Positions 55,498 through 64,000 of a stretch of DNA of 64,000 nt are shown in pieces. The position numbers and the translations under genes were made by a program. The stretch is taken from positions 1 through 64,000 of IMG/VR virus record IMGVR_UViG_3300025141_000065. The stretch is one strand, 5' to 3'. Position 1 is the first letter of the stretch. Every line of letters starts with the position of its first letter. Under the pieces are notes generated by a model. The model made no database searches and was not told where the DNA came from. It was given only the letters and a program-made list of their open reading frames with translations. Source of the stretch: a virus.

Positions 55498-58400
55498 TTA
55501 CTCCTTTAAAGCAGCAACTTCAGTTTCTAAAGTTTCTATTCGTGCTATTAATTCTTTAATTGCCCATAATCCAACACCTGCCATATCTTTAGGTGCTAAT
55601 GTAGCGTTTTGATATTCGTCACCAGAATCTTTTGTAATTGTTTGACCTAATCCTGACTCTTCCGTTCCAGTGCCAAAAGCATTATAAAAGTCTTGTGCTG
55701 TTGGACTTATATGTCTTTCTGCTGTAGGAATCTTATCTGACGCAATCCCCTTAGTATAATATCTACCAACATTCATAGCTTTAAGCTTGTCTGTAACGAC
55801 TCGTCCATCTGTCCCCCCATAAATTGAATGGGCAGTTCCTTCATATGTTTTAAAAGCTGCGTCCGAAACATCATTCCACGCCCCAGCAGCTGTTAATACA
55901 GCAGTTACATTGGCATCTGCTGCTCCATTTGTAGTTGAAAACTTCATGTAGGTGATTAGTGCGTTATCAGAAGCATCAGTTGTGTGAACGCCAATTCGAG
56001 CAAAATAATGTTCCGATCCATCATCCGAATTAGCTTTAAAATTAAATGCGTGTGTGTCGTCAGCATCAGCGGCGGATTTATCAGAGTAGAAAAACATCCT
56101 AAATGGGTCAGTGGTAGTATTGGTAGAGGCAAATCTAGCAACTATCGAACCAGCCCCATTATTTACGTCTAATGCAGTATAAGATAGTGGAGCATTGGTT
56201 CCAATTCCTACACCATCATTACCACCATCAACAAATAGCATATTAGCATTACCGCTACTTTCAACCCTGAAATCAACGTCAGCACCAGAATCATTTATTG
56301 TTATAGCACCATCTAAATCAACTCCACCTCCAGCATCTTCCCACGCTACAGCAGCACCAACCCCACCAGAAGTTAATACTTGTCCATCCGTCCCGTAGTT
56401 AGCACCACCTATTCCTATTTCACCCTGACTAGTAAACCGAACCTTCTCGGTAGCAGCTTCTGAATGACCAGTTTTAAATATTAAATCTGTTGCGTTAACA
56501 GAAGAACTAAATGTTCCTTGTGCAACCGCTTCAATCGCAGCAGCAATGGTTATAGCGTCTGTGCCTCCAGCTTCATCTGGTGCTTGGAAGTCTATCTTGC
56601 CTATTACATCATTAGCATTAATGTCAGTAAGAGCTGTTGAAAGTAATAATTTACCTGTACTGGTAGTTGCATCTGCTGAAGCACCTCGAATCTCTAATTG
56701 ATCCTCAGACTGGTCATATAACATATACGCACCAGCACTAGCACCAAAGAATTTAACATCATGTCCTGTGTCATCAACACCAACTATTACTCCTCCTGAA
56801 AATGTAGAAGAGAGATCATCGCTAATGGTTAATGCTGTTGCCAGAGCGTTAAGAGAACTTCCTGAACCTGAGGCATTTGCCGTCTGAAAAACAATATTCC
56901 CACCAGCGCTTGAACCTTTACCTTGTCCGCCTTGGAAAGTTAAAGCGCCTCCAGCTTGGTTGTTACTTGTGCCAGCAGTAGTAGCACCGGCTGACATGGT
57001 TAATGCTGTGCCTGCGGCATCATGAGCAGCTGCCGTGGGTATTAATTTATTGCTAGCGAACAGTAAATCCGTTTCTGCTTGAATAGCAGAAGTACCATTA
57101 CCGGTTAATACAGCATTAGTTAAAAGTGTTGATGCGCCTGTCCCACCATCTGCAACGGGTACATCTGTACCACCAGCACGATAAATGGCATTTCCTTCAA
57201 TAGTTACATCTCCAGAACCTGACCTAGCTATAGTAGTATCACTAGCATGACCTAGTTCTATAGTTCCCGCTGTTGTGATAGAAAGATCATCACTAATAGT
57301 CAACGCTGTTGCAAGGGCATTTAATGAACTTCCTGAACCACCCGCATTAGCAGTTTGAAATATAATATCTCCACCCGCCCCAGAACCCTTACCCTGTCCA
57401 CCTTGGAAGGTAAGTGCGCCACCTGCTATATTATTCGTAGTACCTGCGGTAGTAGCCCCAGCTGACATAGTTAATGCCGTTCCTACTGCATTATGAGCAG
57501 ATGCTGTAGGTATTAATTTGTTGCTGGAAAACAAAAGATCGGTTTCAGCCTGAATAGCAGACGCTCCATTGCCTGTTAATACAGCATTTGTCAGTAAAGT
57601 CGATACTCCCGTCCCCCCATGGGCTACGCCGACATCTGTAGCTTCCCAAGTACCGGATGATACAGTTCCTACTCCTGTAATATTCGATTGATTAGCAACA
57701 GATACTAACCCGGCATTGGTCATGGCAGCTGTACTTCCCATTGTAAGCGTGCCAGCTATCGTAGTAGTGGAGGCAGCGCCAGCCCCTATAGTTACATCAA
57801 TTTCCCCATCATCACTTGCTTGGCCTAATATTTGTAACCCAGCAGTCATGGTGGCATCGTTTTCTGCTACATAAAACTTCATTCCGGCAGCTTCAGAACC
57901 GTGATCTGCCTCTACTATATAACTTTCAATTCGGGCGAGTTCTTCGGGTGTGTTATTAGATGCATCTGTTCCGTACCAAGTAATAGTCCCCATAACGTCA
58001 TTGTCTGCACCTTGTCCGGAACCGGGGTCTTTAATAAATTTTATGTATGCACCAGTTGCATCAGCATGTGTGTTTGTGATGTCTAGTCTGGGTAAACTAG
58101 CTGACGATGAGGTTGTGGAAAGAACGTCACTTGCGTATGTTAAATTAGCTTCACCATCTAATTCTGTAGTGGTGCTACCAATAGTGATTAATCTATCTGC
58201 TGTTTTATTGTTGAGAGCTGTGACCGCCCCTGTCGCTGAATCCTCCCAAGCTACCGCCGCCCCAGCCCCACCAGAAGTTAACACCTGACCATCAGTACCA
58301 TAATTAGCTCCGGCTATACCTATCTCATTTTGACTGGTAAATCTAAATTTTTCTGCTGCGGCTTCAGAATGTCCTAATGCTAGGATTAAATCTGTTGCAT

Positions 58401-60321
58401 TATTTGAGGCATCAAAAGTAACATCTGATTCAGCCCAAATAGAAGCAGAAACAAGTATTGCGTCTGTACCGGTTTCTTTAGGAGCTTGAAAATCAATCCT
58501 ACCTAATTTGTCCCCATCCACAACTGTTGTTTCAGCAGTAGATAACGTCAAAATTCCGGGCGCTCCCGCAGCCCCACGAACATCTAATAAACTACTTGGG
58601 TCTGTGGCGTTAATGCCTAAATAACCCGCACTTGTAAGTCGTATATGTTCGGTTACAGTTCCGTTTAAGGCGGTTTCTAATGCCAAATATGCATCTTGCG
58701 TGCTACCAGTGGAAGTCCAGTCTTGTTCAGTACCAATAGAAATTCTACCGGCATCGGCTACTGCTGGAGAAGAACCATCATAATACCATTGATTAAATAA
58801 TATAGATGTTTCTGTACCATCCATATCAGATGCATTTACATCGTTGGTAATTGTTAAGATGTCCTTATTTCCTTTTGCTGAACCCGTACCTGTAATTGCT
58901 AATACATCCCCGTTAAAAGTTAATTGAGCTTCCGATGATACTGTTCCGTCACCATCATCTGTTAGTAGCTGGTTATTTGAACCATCTACCCCTACAGGGT
59001 GTAAGTCCGTTACAACTAAGGTTGCTCCTGATCTGTCTAATCCTGTAGTTCCTACTGTTCCGGCAATAGTATCTAATATATCGGCAAAAGCTTCCTTTTT
59101 TGAGGAGTTATCGTCTGCATCAATAAATGCTATAGAATCTCCATCTGCTAATACCGCTCCGGTTAATTCATTTAAGTCTAATGCTAAAGATACTCCGCCT
59201 GAAGTACCGCCCCCACTTAAACCATCACCTGCGGTCACTCCTGTAATATCACCTGTCGTTGGGGTCGCCCACGAAGGAACGCCTGACGCTAAAGTTAATA
59301 CATCTGCATCGGAGCCTCTAGCTAATCTGGTTAGTACCCCACTACTATTTCTGTAATAAACATCTCCTTCAGCATCACTACCTAATGTCATCGTGACACC
59401 AGCTATTACCGCCCCAGTACCCCATGTGCCAGATGTAACGGTGCTAACACCAGTAATATTTGATTGATTAGCTACCTGTAATAATCCGGAAGAATTAATA
59501 GTATGTGTAGTTCCGGAATAAATAGAGCCATCAAATCTTGCGTTACCAGCATCAACCCACATAGCCCAATTCCTAGAAATGGTTTGGTTAGACCCCGCAG
59601 TTGCTGCATCGTTAATATAAAAAGTGGCAACATCGCTTGTAGTTACGGAAGAATTTGTAGCGGCTAATGTCGGGGCTTCAAGAGCTACATGTGTGTATTT
59701 TGTAGCGGTTCCTGAGCCTGATGTAGCGCTATCTGTAATAGTTGAGGTATCAACATGAAGCATAGCACCATCACCCGGAGTTACGCTTCTATTTCCATCA
59801 AGAATTAAACCTCCGGCAAGAGTAATGTTTCCGGAACTATCCATAGTAAATTTCGTAGCGCCGCCAACAGTTCCGCCAGTATCTATTTTAAGGGAATCTG
59901 AATCAGTATCATCTACACCAAGAGTGAATTTATCAGTTCCACCTATTTGAAAACTTAAGTGGGGGTCGCCTGAAGATATATCAATATCAACTTCACCACC
60001 ATCATTCGTTAAAATAGTACCGTCAAAAAGAAGGTTAGCCTCACCCGCAATTGCTGCGGAACCTGTAACAGTTACCACTGTATTATCAGTAGAACCAGTT
60101 AATGCTACAGCTGAAGTACCAAGTAAATTGGTTTTAGTTATATATTTTATTATGTCCGGATCTTCTGATACATCAAGGACTAATATTAAGTCACCATCAG
60201 CAGCAGCTGCATCAAGCAGCGTTTGATCGGTAAAAATATCCTCATCAATAGATGTGGCTTTTACGTTGGTGTCAAAGAGATTTCCTTTATGTAATCCGCC
60301 GGACCTAGTATTTTTTGGCAT
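55498..60321 (-). CDS. Large tail fibre protein with internal repeats
   Basis: 1607 residues, Ser/Thr/Gly/Asp-rich beta repeats. Two copies of a module of about 115 residues (GGTGxSTLLTNAVLTGNG...GGALTFQGGQGKGS) lie around 57640-57280 and 57150-56795, and the element GANYGTDGQVLTSGG recurs near 58300 and 56390. The C-terminal 100 residues (PTAQDFYNAFGTGTEESGLG...) look like a degenerate S74-type chaperone ending in a trimeric coiled coil. Probable receptor-binding fibre. Confidence 0.75.
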   Translation of the reverse strand: MPKNTRSGGLHKGNLFDTNVKATSIDEDIFTDQTLLDAAAADGDLILVLDVSEDPDIIKYITKTNLLGTSAVALTGSTDNTVVTVTGSAAIAGEANLLFDGTILTNDGGEVDIDISSGDPHLSFQIGGTDKFTLGVDDTDSDSLKIDTGGTVGGATKFTMDSSGNITLAGGLILDGNRSVTPGDGAMLHVDTSTITDSATSGSGTATKYTHVALEAPTLAATNSSVTTSDVATFYINDAATAGSNQTISRNWAMWVDAGNARFDGSIYSGTTHTINSSGLLQVANQSNITGVSTVTSGTWGTGAVIAGVTMTLGSDAEGDVYYRNSSGVLTRLARGSDADVLTLASGVPSWATPTTGDITGVTAGDGLSGGGTSGGVSLALDLNELTGAVLADGDSIAFIDADDNSSKKEAFADILDTIAGTVGTTGLDRSGATLVVTDLHPVGVDGSNNQLLTDDGDGTVSSEAQLTFNGDVLAITGTGSAKGNKDILTITNDVNASDMDGTETSILFNQWYYDGSSPAVADAGRISIGTEQDWTSTGSTQDAYLALETALNGTVTEHIRLTSAGYLGINATDPSSLLDVRGAAGAPGILTLSTAETTVVDGDKLGRIDFQAPKETGTDAILVSASIWAESDVTFDASNNATDLILALGHSEAAAEKFRFTSQNEIGIAGANYGTDGQVLTSGGAGAAVAWEDSATGAVTALNNKTADRLITIGSTTTELDGEANLTYASDVLSTTSSSASLPRLDITNTHADATGAYIKFIKDPGSGQGADNDVMGTITWYGTDASNNTPEELARIESYIVEADHGSEAAGMKFYVAENDATMTAGLQILGQASDDGEIDVTIGAGAASTTTIAGTLTMGSTAAMTNAGLVSVANQSNITGVGTVSSGTWEATDVGVAHGGTGVSTLLTNAVLTGNGASAIQAETDLLFSSNKLIPTASAHNAVGTALTMSAGATTAGTTNNIAGGALTFQGGQGKGSGAGGDIIFQTANAGGSGSSLNALATALTISDDLSITTAGTIELGHASDTTIARSGSGDVTIEGNAIYRAGGTDVPVADGGTGASTLLTNAVLTGNGTSAIQAETDLLFASNKLIPTAAAHDAAGTALTMSAGATTAGTSNNQAGGALTFQGGQGKGSSAGGNIVFQTANASGSGSSLNALATALTISDDLSSTFSGGVIVGVDDTGHDVKFFGASAGAYMLYDQSEDQLEIRGASADATTSTGKLLLSTALTDINANDVIGKIDFQAPDEAGGTDAITIAAAIEAVAQGTFSSSVNATDLIFKTGHSEAATEKVRFTSQGEIGIGGANYGTDGQVLTSGGVGAAVAWEDAGGGVDLDGAITINDSGADVDFRVESSGNANMLFVDGGNDGVGIGTNAPLSYTALDVNNGAGSIVARFASTNTTTDPFRMFFYSDKSAADADDTHAFNFKANSDDGSEHYFARIGVHTTDASDNALITYMKFSTTNGAADANVTAVLTAAGAWNDVSDAAFKTYEGTAHSIYGGTDGRVVTDKLKAMNVGRYYTKGIASDKIPTAERHISPTAQDFYNAFGTGTEESGLGQTITKDSGDEYQNATLAPKDMAGVGLWAIKELIARIETLETEVAALKE

Positions 60322-60648
60322 TTAACGCCCCCAAATAATTCCACGTATTCTTACGTTTGTACTACCTGACCTTATAATACTAATCTTTGTGCCAAACCAG
60401 ATGCCTTCATCAAAATAACCTTCTCCCTGCGGTATAAGCATACTGCTGGTTGTGGCTGTTTCATCGAAGGCCACATATGCATCTGCAGATTCAACCACAA
60501 AGGATATTTTATTACACTCCTCCATACTTCCTGCTAAGGTTACAGCATCTTCAGCACTTGAGCTGGAAGTAGTAAATGTAAAAGTCTTATGTTTTTGATA
60601 ATTTTGTAAAGATTCTATCTCTGATCGCCACGGTGCTTTAGTTACCAT
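60322..60648 (-). CDS. Small beta-sandwich virion protein
   Basis: 108 residues, ending NVRIRGIIWGR, which closely resembles the ending of the capsid decoration protein at 20821. FTFTTSSSSAEDAVTLAG and DAYVAFDETATTSSMLIPQG support a small beta sandwich. Directly before the tail fibre gene; may be its attachment or capping protein. Confidence 0.6.
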   Translation of the reverse strand: MVTKAPWRSEIESLQNYQKHKTFTFTTSSSSAEDAVTLAGSMEECNKISFVVESADAYVAFDETATTSSMLIPQGEGYFDEGIWFGTKISIIRSGSTNVRIRGIIWGR

Positions 60649-61639
60649 AACTATTCTCCTTCTTAGGATTAAATTTTAATAGGGTTGGGGCTGAATTCCC
60701 CAAATTACGTGTTCGTATATTTTCCATACCTTGAGGCATCTTAAATCCTTCCCGTTTTGCGATTGACCCCATTGATAAATATTTTGGTTGTGATAATTCT
60801 TTCCGGAAAACATTATTCAGACGGCTTAAGTATTTATTGTCCGTCATTAACCCCTCAATAACCACCCTCATTTCTGATATAGAGGATGTCGAGGAATTTA
60901 ATTTTTTATTTAACCCACCTTTAATAGATGTGTTTTTCGCGTCTTCGTTTTCCAAATTAGTAATCCACCTTCTTAATTTACTTTCAAGCTGTATAGATTC
61001 CTCTAACTGAGCTGCCATAGCCTTAGATTCTTTTTCCCAAAAATTAATTTTATCTCTAAGTTGTCTATTCTGCTTTTTTACCTCTATGTTTATTCTACTA
61101 GTTTCATCAGCAAAAGTTTCGAGTTTTTTATTTTTTTCTAAAACTTGTTGATTTAATATCGAAACTTCTTCATCAGATCGTTTCTTTACCTCAGAATTAG
61201 CAACTATTAATAATTCTTCTTTTTTATCTTCTATATTTTTTTTAAGGGTAGTTATTTCTTTTAATAACAAAGAATTTTTAGTTTCTATTTCTTTAGAATA
61301 TCCCTTAATGAAATTTAATTGATCAATTTCCTTTTGTAATTTTGGAATATTCTGTAGAAACCCTTCTTGGTCAGAAATTGTAACCTTTAATGTTTTTATC
61401 TCATCCTCTAAGTTAGCACTATCGGATTTAAGAGATTCAAATGATTCTTGTGCAACAATTAATTTACGTCTAACTCCATCGCGATCTGCTTCCATTGTTC
61501 TGTAACGACCAAGTTCGGCGTTTAATTCAGCTATTTGGTCTTTGTATTTAGAATCTAAAGCTTCATTATCTAAAACAAATCGGGGTGGAGATGTTGATCG
61601 GCGAATACTTTTTTTATTTACAAAATCATTAAGCTTCAT
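60638..61639 (-). CDS. Long coiled-coil protein, 333 aa
   Basis: Residues 25-280 are almost continuous coiled coil (IAELNAELGRYRTMEADRDG; KQNRQLRDKINFWEKESKAM). Short non-coiled ends, the C-terminus with SMGSIAKREGFKMPQGMENI. Could be a structural rod or an internal scaffold. No family recognised. Confidence 0.65.
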   Translation of the reverse strand: MKLNDFVNKKSIRRSTSPPRFVLDNEALDSKYKDQIAELNAELGRYRTMEADRDGVRRKLIVAQESFESLKSDSANLEDEIKTLKVTISDQEGFLQNIPKLQKEIDQLNFIKGYSKEIETKNSLLLKEITTLKKNIEDKKEELLIVANSEVKKRSDEEVSILNQQVLEKNKKLETFADETSRINIEVKKQNRQLRDKINFWEKESKAMAAQLEESIQLESKLRRWITNLENEDAKNTSIKGGLNKKLNSSTSSISEMRVVIEGLMTDNKYLSRLNNVFRKELSQPKYLSMGSIAKREGFKMPQGMENIRTRNLGNSAPTLLKFNPKKENSYGN

Positions 61640-62033
61640 ATGTGGGTTGAGCCTCTTCTGCTATAAACGGGTTGCCAGAAAATTCTCGTGATTTATATAG
61701 GTTTGTTATCCATGATTCTGGGGACTCTGATTTAGATATCATTTTTATGTTTCCAGCAGTTTCTATTGAAATATCACCCCCAATAATCATCTCAATATTA
61801 GCTTCATGACTAGGAACATAACATTCTAAAGTAATTGAACCCGCATTTTTATTGTGAAAAATAGCAGCTACAGGTATATTTTTCTCCATTGGCTCACGTT
61901 GAAGTAAGATGGGTGTTAAATAACCCGTTATTTCTGGTTCCTTAACAACAACTTCCTCTACAACTTTCTTCTGAACTTTTGTTGTAGTAGTTTTAGCTTT
62001 TTTTGTTTTCTTACTAGACTTTTTCTGTGCCAT
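61629..62033 (-). CDS. Hypothetical protein with Lys-rich N-terminus
   Basis: 134 residues. Residues 1-30 are Lys/Thr-rich (KKSSKKTKKAKTTTTKVQKK), resembling a disordered DNA- or scaffold-binding tail; then a beta-rich domain (VAAIFHNKNAGSITLECYVP). Overlaps the coiled-coil gene by 11 bases. Probably a virion protein. Confidence 0.6.
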   Translation of the reverse strand: MAQKKSSKKTKKAKTTTTKVQKKVVEEVVVKEPEITGYLTPILLQREPMEKNIPVAAIFHNKNAGSITLECYVPSHEANIEMIIGGDISIETAGNIKMISKSESPESWITNLYKSREFSGNPFIAEEAQPTYEA

Positions 62034-62057
62034 TGTTATAGCTCTCCTTGTGTATTA

Positions 62058-62753
62058 CTATTTTCTAGGTTTTTTCGCTTTAGTTGGTTTATAAGTTACG
62101 TCTGTTCTCCCTTTTGCCTTCCTGCCTGCACCCACAAATCTGGTAATTCCTTTACCATGACCAGCAACTTTCTTTTCCCCAATACCAGTTCCAGTACCAC
62201 GTATTCGTTTTTTACCTTTACGGGCAGCTATCGCACCCTTAGCCTTAGTTTCGGGTTTTACCCATCTATGAGAAACTGGGTCAAATACCTCACCTTTTCT
62301 TGGGGGAGATGTTGTCGCAGGATTAATACGGGGTGTAGTTTTCATTATTGAATTATTTTTATTTAATTGTTGTAATTTTTCTAATAAGATTGATTTTGAA
62401 AATCTTCCCCTTGTCATAGCAGCGTCTATCTGTCTATCAAATTCCCGTTGTTGGGAGGGAGATAATCTGCCTCTCTCTCTATTAATTTCATCTATAGTTT
62501 GTCCAAACCACCAGCCTGCTAAAGCTCCAGCAGCGGGATCTATTTTCTGTATCGGTTTATTCTGATAACCTTTCTCATAATCATGATGCCATTCAAAATT
62601 AACTGGTTTCTTCTCCCTCATCAATTTTACAGCATAGTTAATAGCCTTATCAAGACCATCATCATCATCATAAGAGAATTTCTTATCATTAACAGTGCCT
62701 TTTAGTAGCTTGATAAATACATTAATAGATTTGTTTAATCTTGTATCAGACAT
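62058..62753 (-). CDS. Basic virion/DNA-associated protein, 231 aa
   Basis: N-terminal helical part, a GALAGWWFGQTIDEINRERG segment, then a KGEVFDPVSHRWVKPET motif near residue 155 and a C-terminal 65 residues that are Lys/Arg/Gly-rich. The motif of the FDPxxHRWVKP type occurs in proteins of large DNA viruses; role unknown. May package with DNA. Confidence 0.6.
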   Translation of the reverse strand: MSDTRLNKSINVFIKLLKGTVNDKKFSYDDDDGLDKAINYAVKLMREKKPVNFEWHHDYEKGYQNKPIQKIDPAAGALAGWWFGQTIDEINRERGRLSPSQQREFDRQIDAAMTRGRFSKSILLEKLQQLNKNNSIMKTTPRINPATTSPPRKGEVFDPVSHRWVKPETKAKGAIAARKGKKRIRGTGTGIGEKKVAGHGKGITRFVGAGRKAKGRTDVTYKPTKAKKPRK

Positions 62754-62789
62754 AATACCCTTCTTAATATTTATTATACTTATTCTTTA

Positions 62790-63011
62790 TTAATCATTTT
62801 TAAGTTTAGAGACATGAAAAATAAACTGTTTAAGTGGTGACATTTTTTTAAGTGGTTCAGAAGCTAAAGATAATGCTTCGACATTGTTATAATGCTGCCT
62901 TGTTCTCTGTTCAGCCTCACTTTTGGCGGCTTCATGCCTTGTTTGTCCATACATAATATCTAAGTCTGGATCTTTAATCAGAGTTTCATAAAGGTTATCT
63001 ACTAAAGGCAT
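62790..63011 (-). CDS. Hypothetical protein, 73 aa
   Basis: Helical, with charged middle (QTRHEAAKSEAEQRTRQHYN). One base after the nuclease stop. Not recognised. Confidence 0.6.
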   Translation of the reverse strand: MPLVDNLYETLIKDPDLDIMYGQTRHEAAKSEAEQRTRQHYNNVEALSLASEPLKKMSPLKQFIFHVSKLKND

Positions 63012-63425
63012 TTATCCCCCCAATATCCCTTTCTCAATTAATTTTTGTTTATTGTTCATATGCAAAGCTTCCAGCTCGTCTTTATTTCCCCCAAAATAAG
63101 GGACTGCATATCCGTCATCACACATCCGTTGATTTATACTTACCGTTTCGTCATCTTGGTATAAAATCCCTAATATCCTACCAAACTTTCCTCTGTCCTT
63201 ACTAAGAAGTCTAATAGTAGAGGATTCACAAATGTTCTTAAGGTATTCCTTTGACAAAAGACCTCTCACTTTTTCTTCTTTATTTCTAGTCCTACTTTCT
63301 GGTGTATCTATCCCATGTAATCTAATACGCTGTTTAGATAAAACAACCTTAAATCCTAATTGAATATCTACATCGACAGTATCACCATCAATAACTCTAT
63401 CCAATGTTACTTTATACTCATACAT
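63012..63425 (-). CDS. SNase-like thermonuclease
   Basis: 137 residues. Staphylococcal nuclease fold: RVIDGDTVDVDI (Asp14-Thr17, Asp20), RLHGIDTPESR (Arg35, Asp40, Glu43) and GKFGRILG (Arg83), the catalytic set in correct spacing. No signal peptide, so acts in the cytoplasm, probably degrading host nucleic acid or aiding DNA turnover. Confidence 0.9.
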   Translation of the reverse strand: MYEYKVTLDRVIDGDTVDVDIQLGFKVVLSKQRIRLHGIDTPESRTRNKEEKVRGLLSKEYLKNICESSTIRLLSKDRGKFGRILGILYQDDETVSINQRMCDDGYAVPYFGGNKDELEALHMNNKQKLIEKGILGG

Positions 63426-63436
63426 ACTTTATTATA

Positions 63437-63655
63437 CTAAATTGCAACGAATACTCCTACAATCCCCCCGACTATGAGAGAACAAAGCAGGAGAACTAAA
63501 ATGTTTTTTTCTAATGTTTTAATGAAAGATATTTGTTTAGCTAATGAATGGATTTCAGACCTTAATGACCCAAAACTATCCATTAAAAGCTCTTCTTTTT
63601 CTTTGGTTGATAAAGCACCTTCTACAGATACTTTAGTATTGTTTTTGTTTATCAT
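63437..63655 (-). CDS. Small membrane-anchored protein, 72 aa
   Basis: A helical N-terminal part followed by one transmembrane helix at the very C-terminus (ILVLLLCSLIVGGIVGVFVA). Tail-anchored topology. Same general layout as the 21775 protein. Function unknown. Confidence 0.65.
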   Translation of the reverse strand: MINKNNTKVSVEGALSTKEKEELLMDSFGSLRSEIHSLAKQISFIKTLEKNILVLLLCSLIVGGIVGVFVAI

Positions 63656-63767
63656 GTGATTTTTGTCCTTTACGTTGTTTATTAGAACAAACGTAACAAA
63701 CTTTGTTGGGTTTTTTAGCGTGTAGTTTTACACCACACTTACAGCGTATCCATGTTCGTCTAGCCAT
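63633..63767 (-). CDS. Tiny zinc-ribbon protein, 44 aa
   Basis: Basic peptide with CKCG near residue 9 and CYVC near residue 24 (WIRCKCGVKLHAKKPNKVCY), a complete small zinc ribbon, then a Lys/Gln-rich tail. Overlaps the start of the next gene by 23 bases. Ribosome binding site not obvious. Confidence 0.55.
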   Translation of the reverse strand: MARRTWIRCKCGVKLHAKKPNKVCYVCSNKQRKGQKSHDKQKQY

Positions 63768-63785
63768 AATTTTAAATCAGTTTAT

Positions 63786-63992
63786 TTAGTGCGTTGTAGT
63801 TGTGGGTTCAGCTATAGTGACTTCCACGTTGTCTTCAAGCGTTATATTAGCCCCTGTGACTGTAGAAGATATGGAAAATTCTTTTGTAGCAAACCCGTTT
63901 CCCTCGCCTATTTCATTTAGCAAAAGTTCCATTTTACCTATATCCATCTTTGAAAATACGCAGTCTCCACCTTTGGTATATAAATTAGTCAA
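63786..63992 (-). CDS. Hypothetical protein, probably cut by window edge
   Basis: 68 codons from a TTG at 63992; the frame remains open to the window end, so the real start may lie outside. C-terminal beta-like part (FSISSTVTGANITLEDNVEV) ends in TTTTH. Not recognised. Confidence 0.4.
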   Translation of the reverse strand: MTNLYTKGGDCVFSKMDIGKMELLLNEIGEGNGFATKEFSISSTVTGANITLEDNVEVTIAEPTTTTH

Positions 63993-64000
63993 TCTAAGTG

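Overview
The window is one long stretch of an AT-rich tailed double-stranded DNA phage (Caudoviricetes, siphovirus-like). I see no host housekeeping genes, tRNA genes, insertion sequences, CRISPR arrays or integrase. The host is uncertain. GAAC-N4-GTTC boxes (LexA type of Gram-positive bacteria and relatives), TTGTGA-N6-TCACAA palindromes (Rex or CRP/FNR type), strong Shine-Dalgarno sites and ordinary sigma-70-like promoters suggest a Bacillota- or Chloroflexota-like host, but this is inference.

The left part (1-13100) is transcribed rightward. It is an accessory region of many small genes, most without a recognisable family: a GP88-like protein, a DUF262-type protein, helix-turn-helix/zinc-ribbon proteins and many short CxxC proteins. 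It is rich in non-coding structure: pyrimidine-rich repeat arrays (149-424, 2673-2937 and 13088-13346), clusters of palindromic operators, intergenic GC-rich hairpins, extended -10 promoters, a long structured leader (4423-4968) and a candidate small RNA ending in a strong terminator (11821-11910).

The right part (13350-64000) is transcribed leftward as tightly packed, often overlapping genes. In order of transcription (right to left) it holds: SNase-like nuclease and virion/coiled-coil proteins (63992-60322); large tail fibre, head-tail connector, tail completion, tail tube, tail chaperones joined by a probable -1 frameshift, tape measure and a hub/fibre protein ending in an S74 chaperone (60321-46002); a sigma-like factor (45311-44424); the replication and recombination block (DnaB-like helicase, CHC2/TOPRIM primase fused in frame to a probable ssDNA-binding protein, family A DNA polymerase, MazG-like protein, RecA-like recombinase, VSR/DUF559 nuclease, Cas4-like nuclease, RuvC-like resolvase; 44156-35637); small and large terminase; B12-dependent ribonucleotide reductase and its glutaredoxin, lying between terminase and portal; portal, metallophosphoesterase, gp10-like protein, scaffold, major capsid protein, decoration proteins and an XkdF-like protease (30247-18930); then small membrane, holin-like and zinc-ribbon proteins down to 13352.

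The two transcription units converge at about 13.1-13.35 kb, on the third repeat array. A plausible programme is early expression of the rightward accessory genes from host sigma-70-type promoters, modulated by LexA- and Rex/CRP-like sites, followed by expression of the leftward block with the phage sigma-like factor. The most unusual element is a composite module seen twice: a GGGGAGG-type array (minus-strand reading), then LexA-like box(es), then several TTGTGA-N6-TCACAA palindromes.
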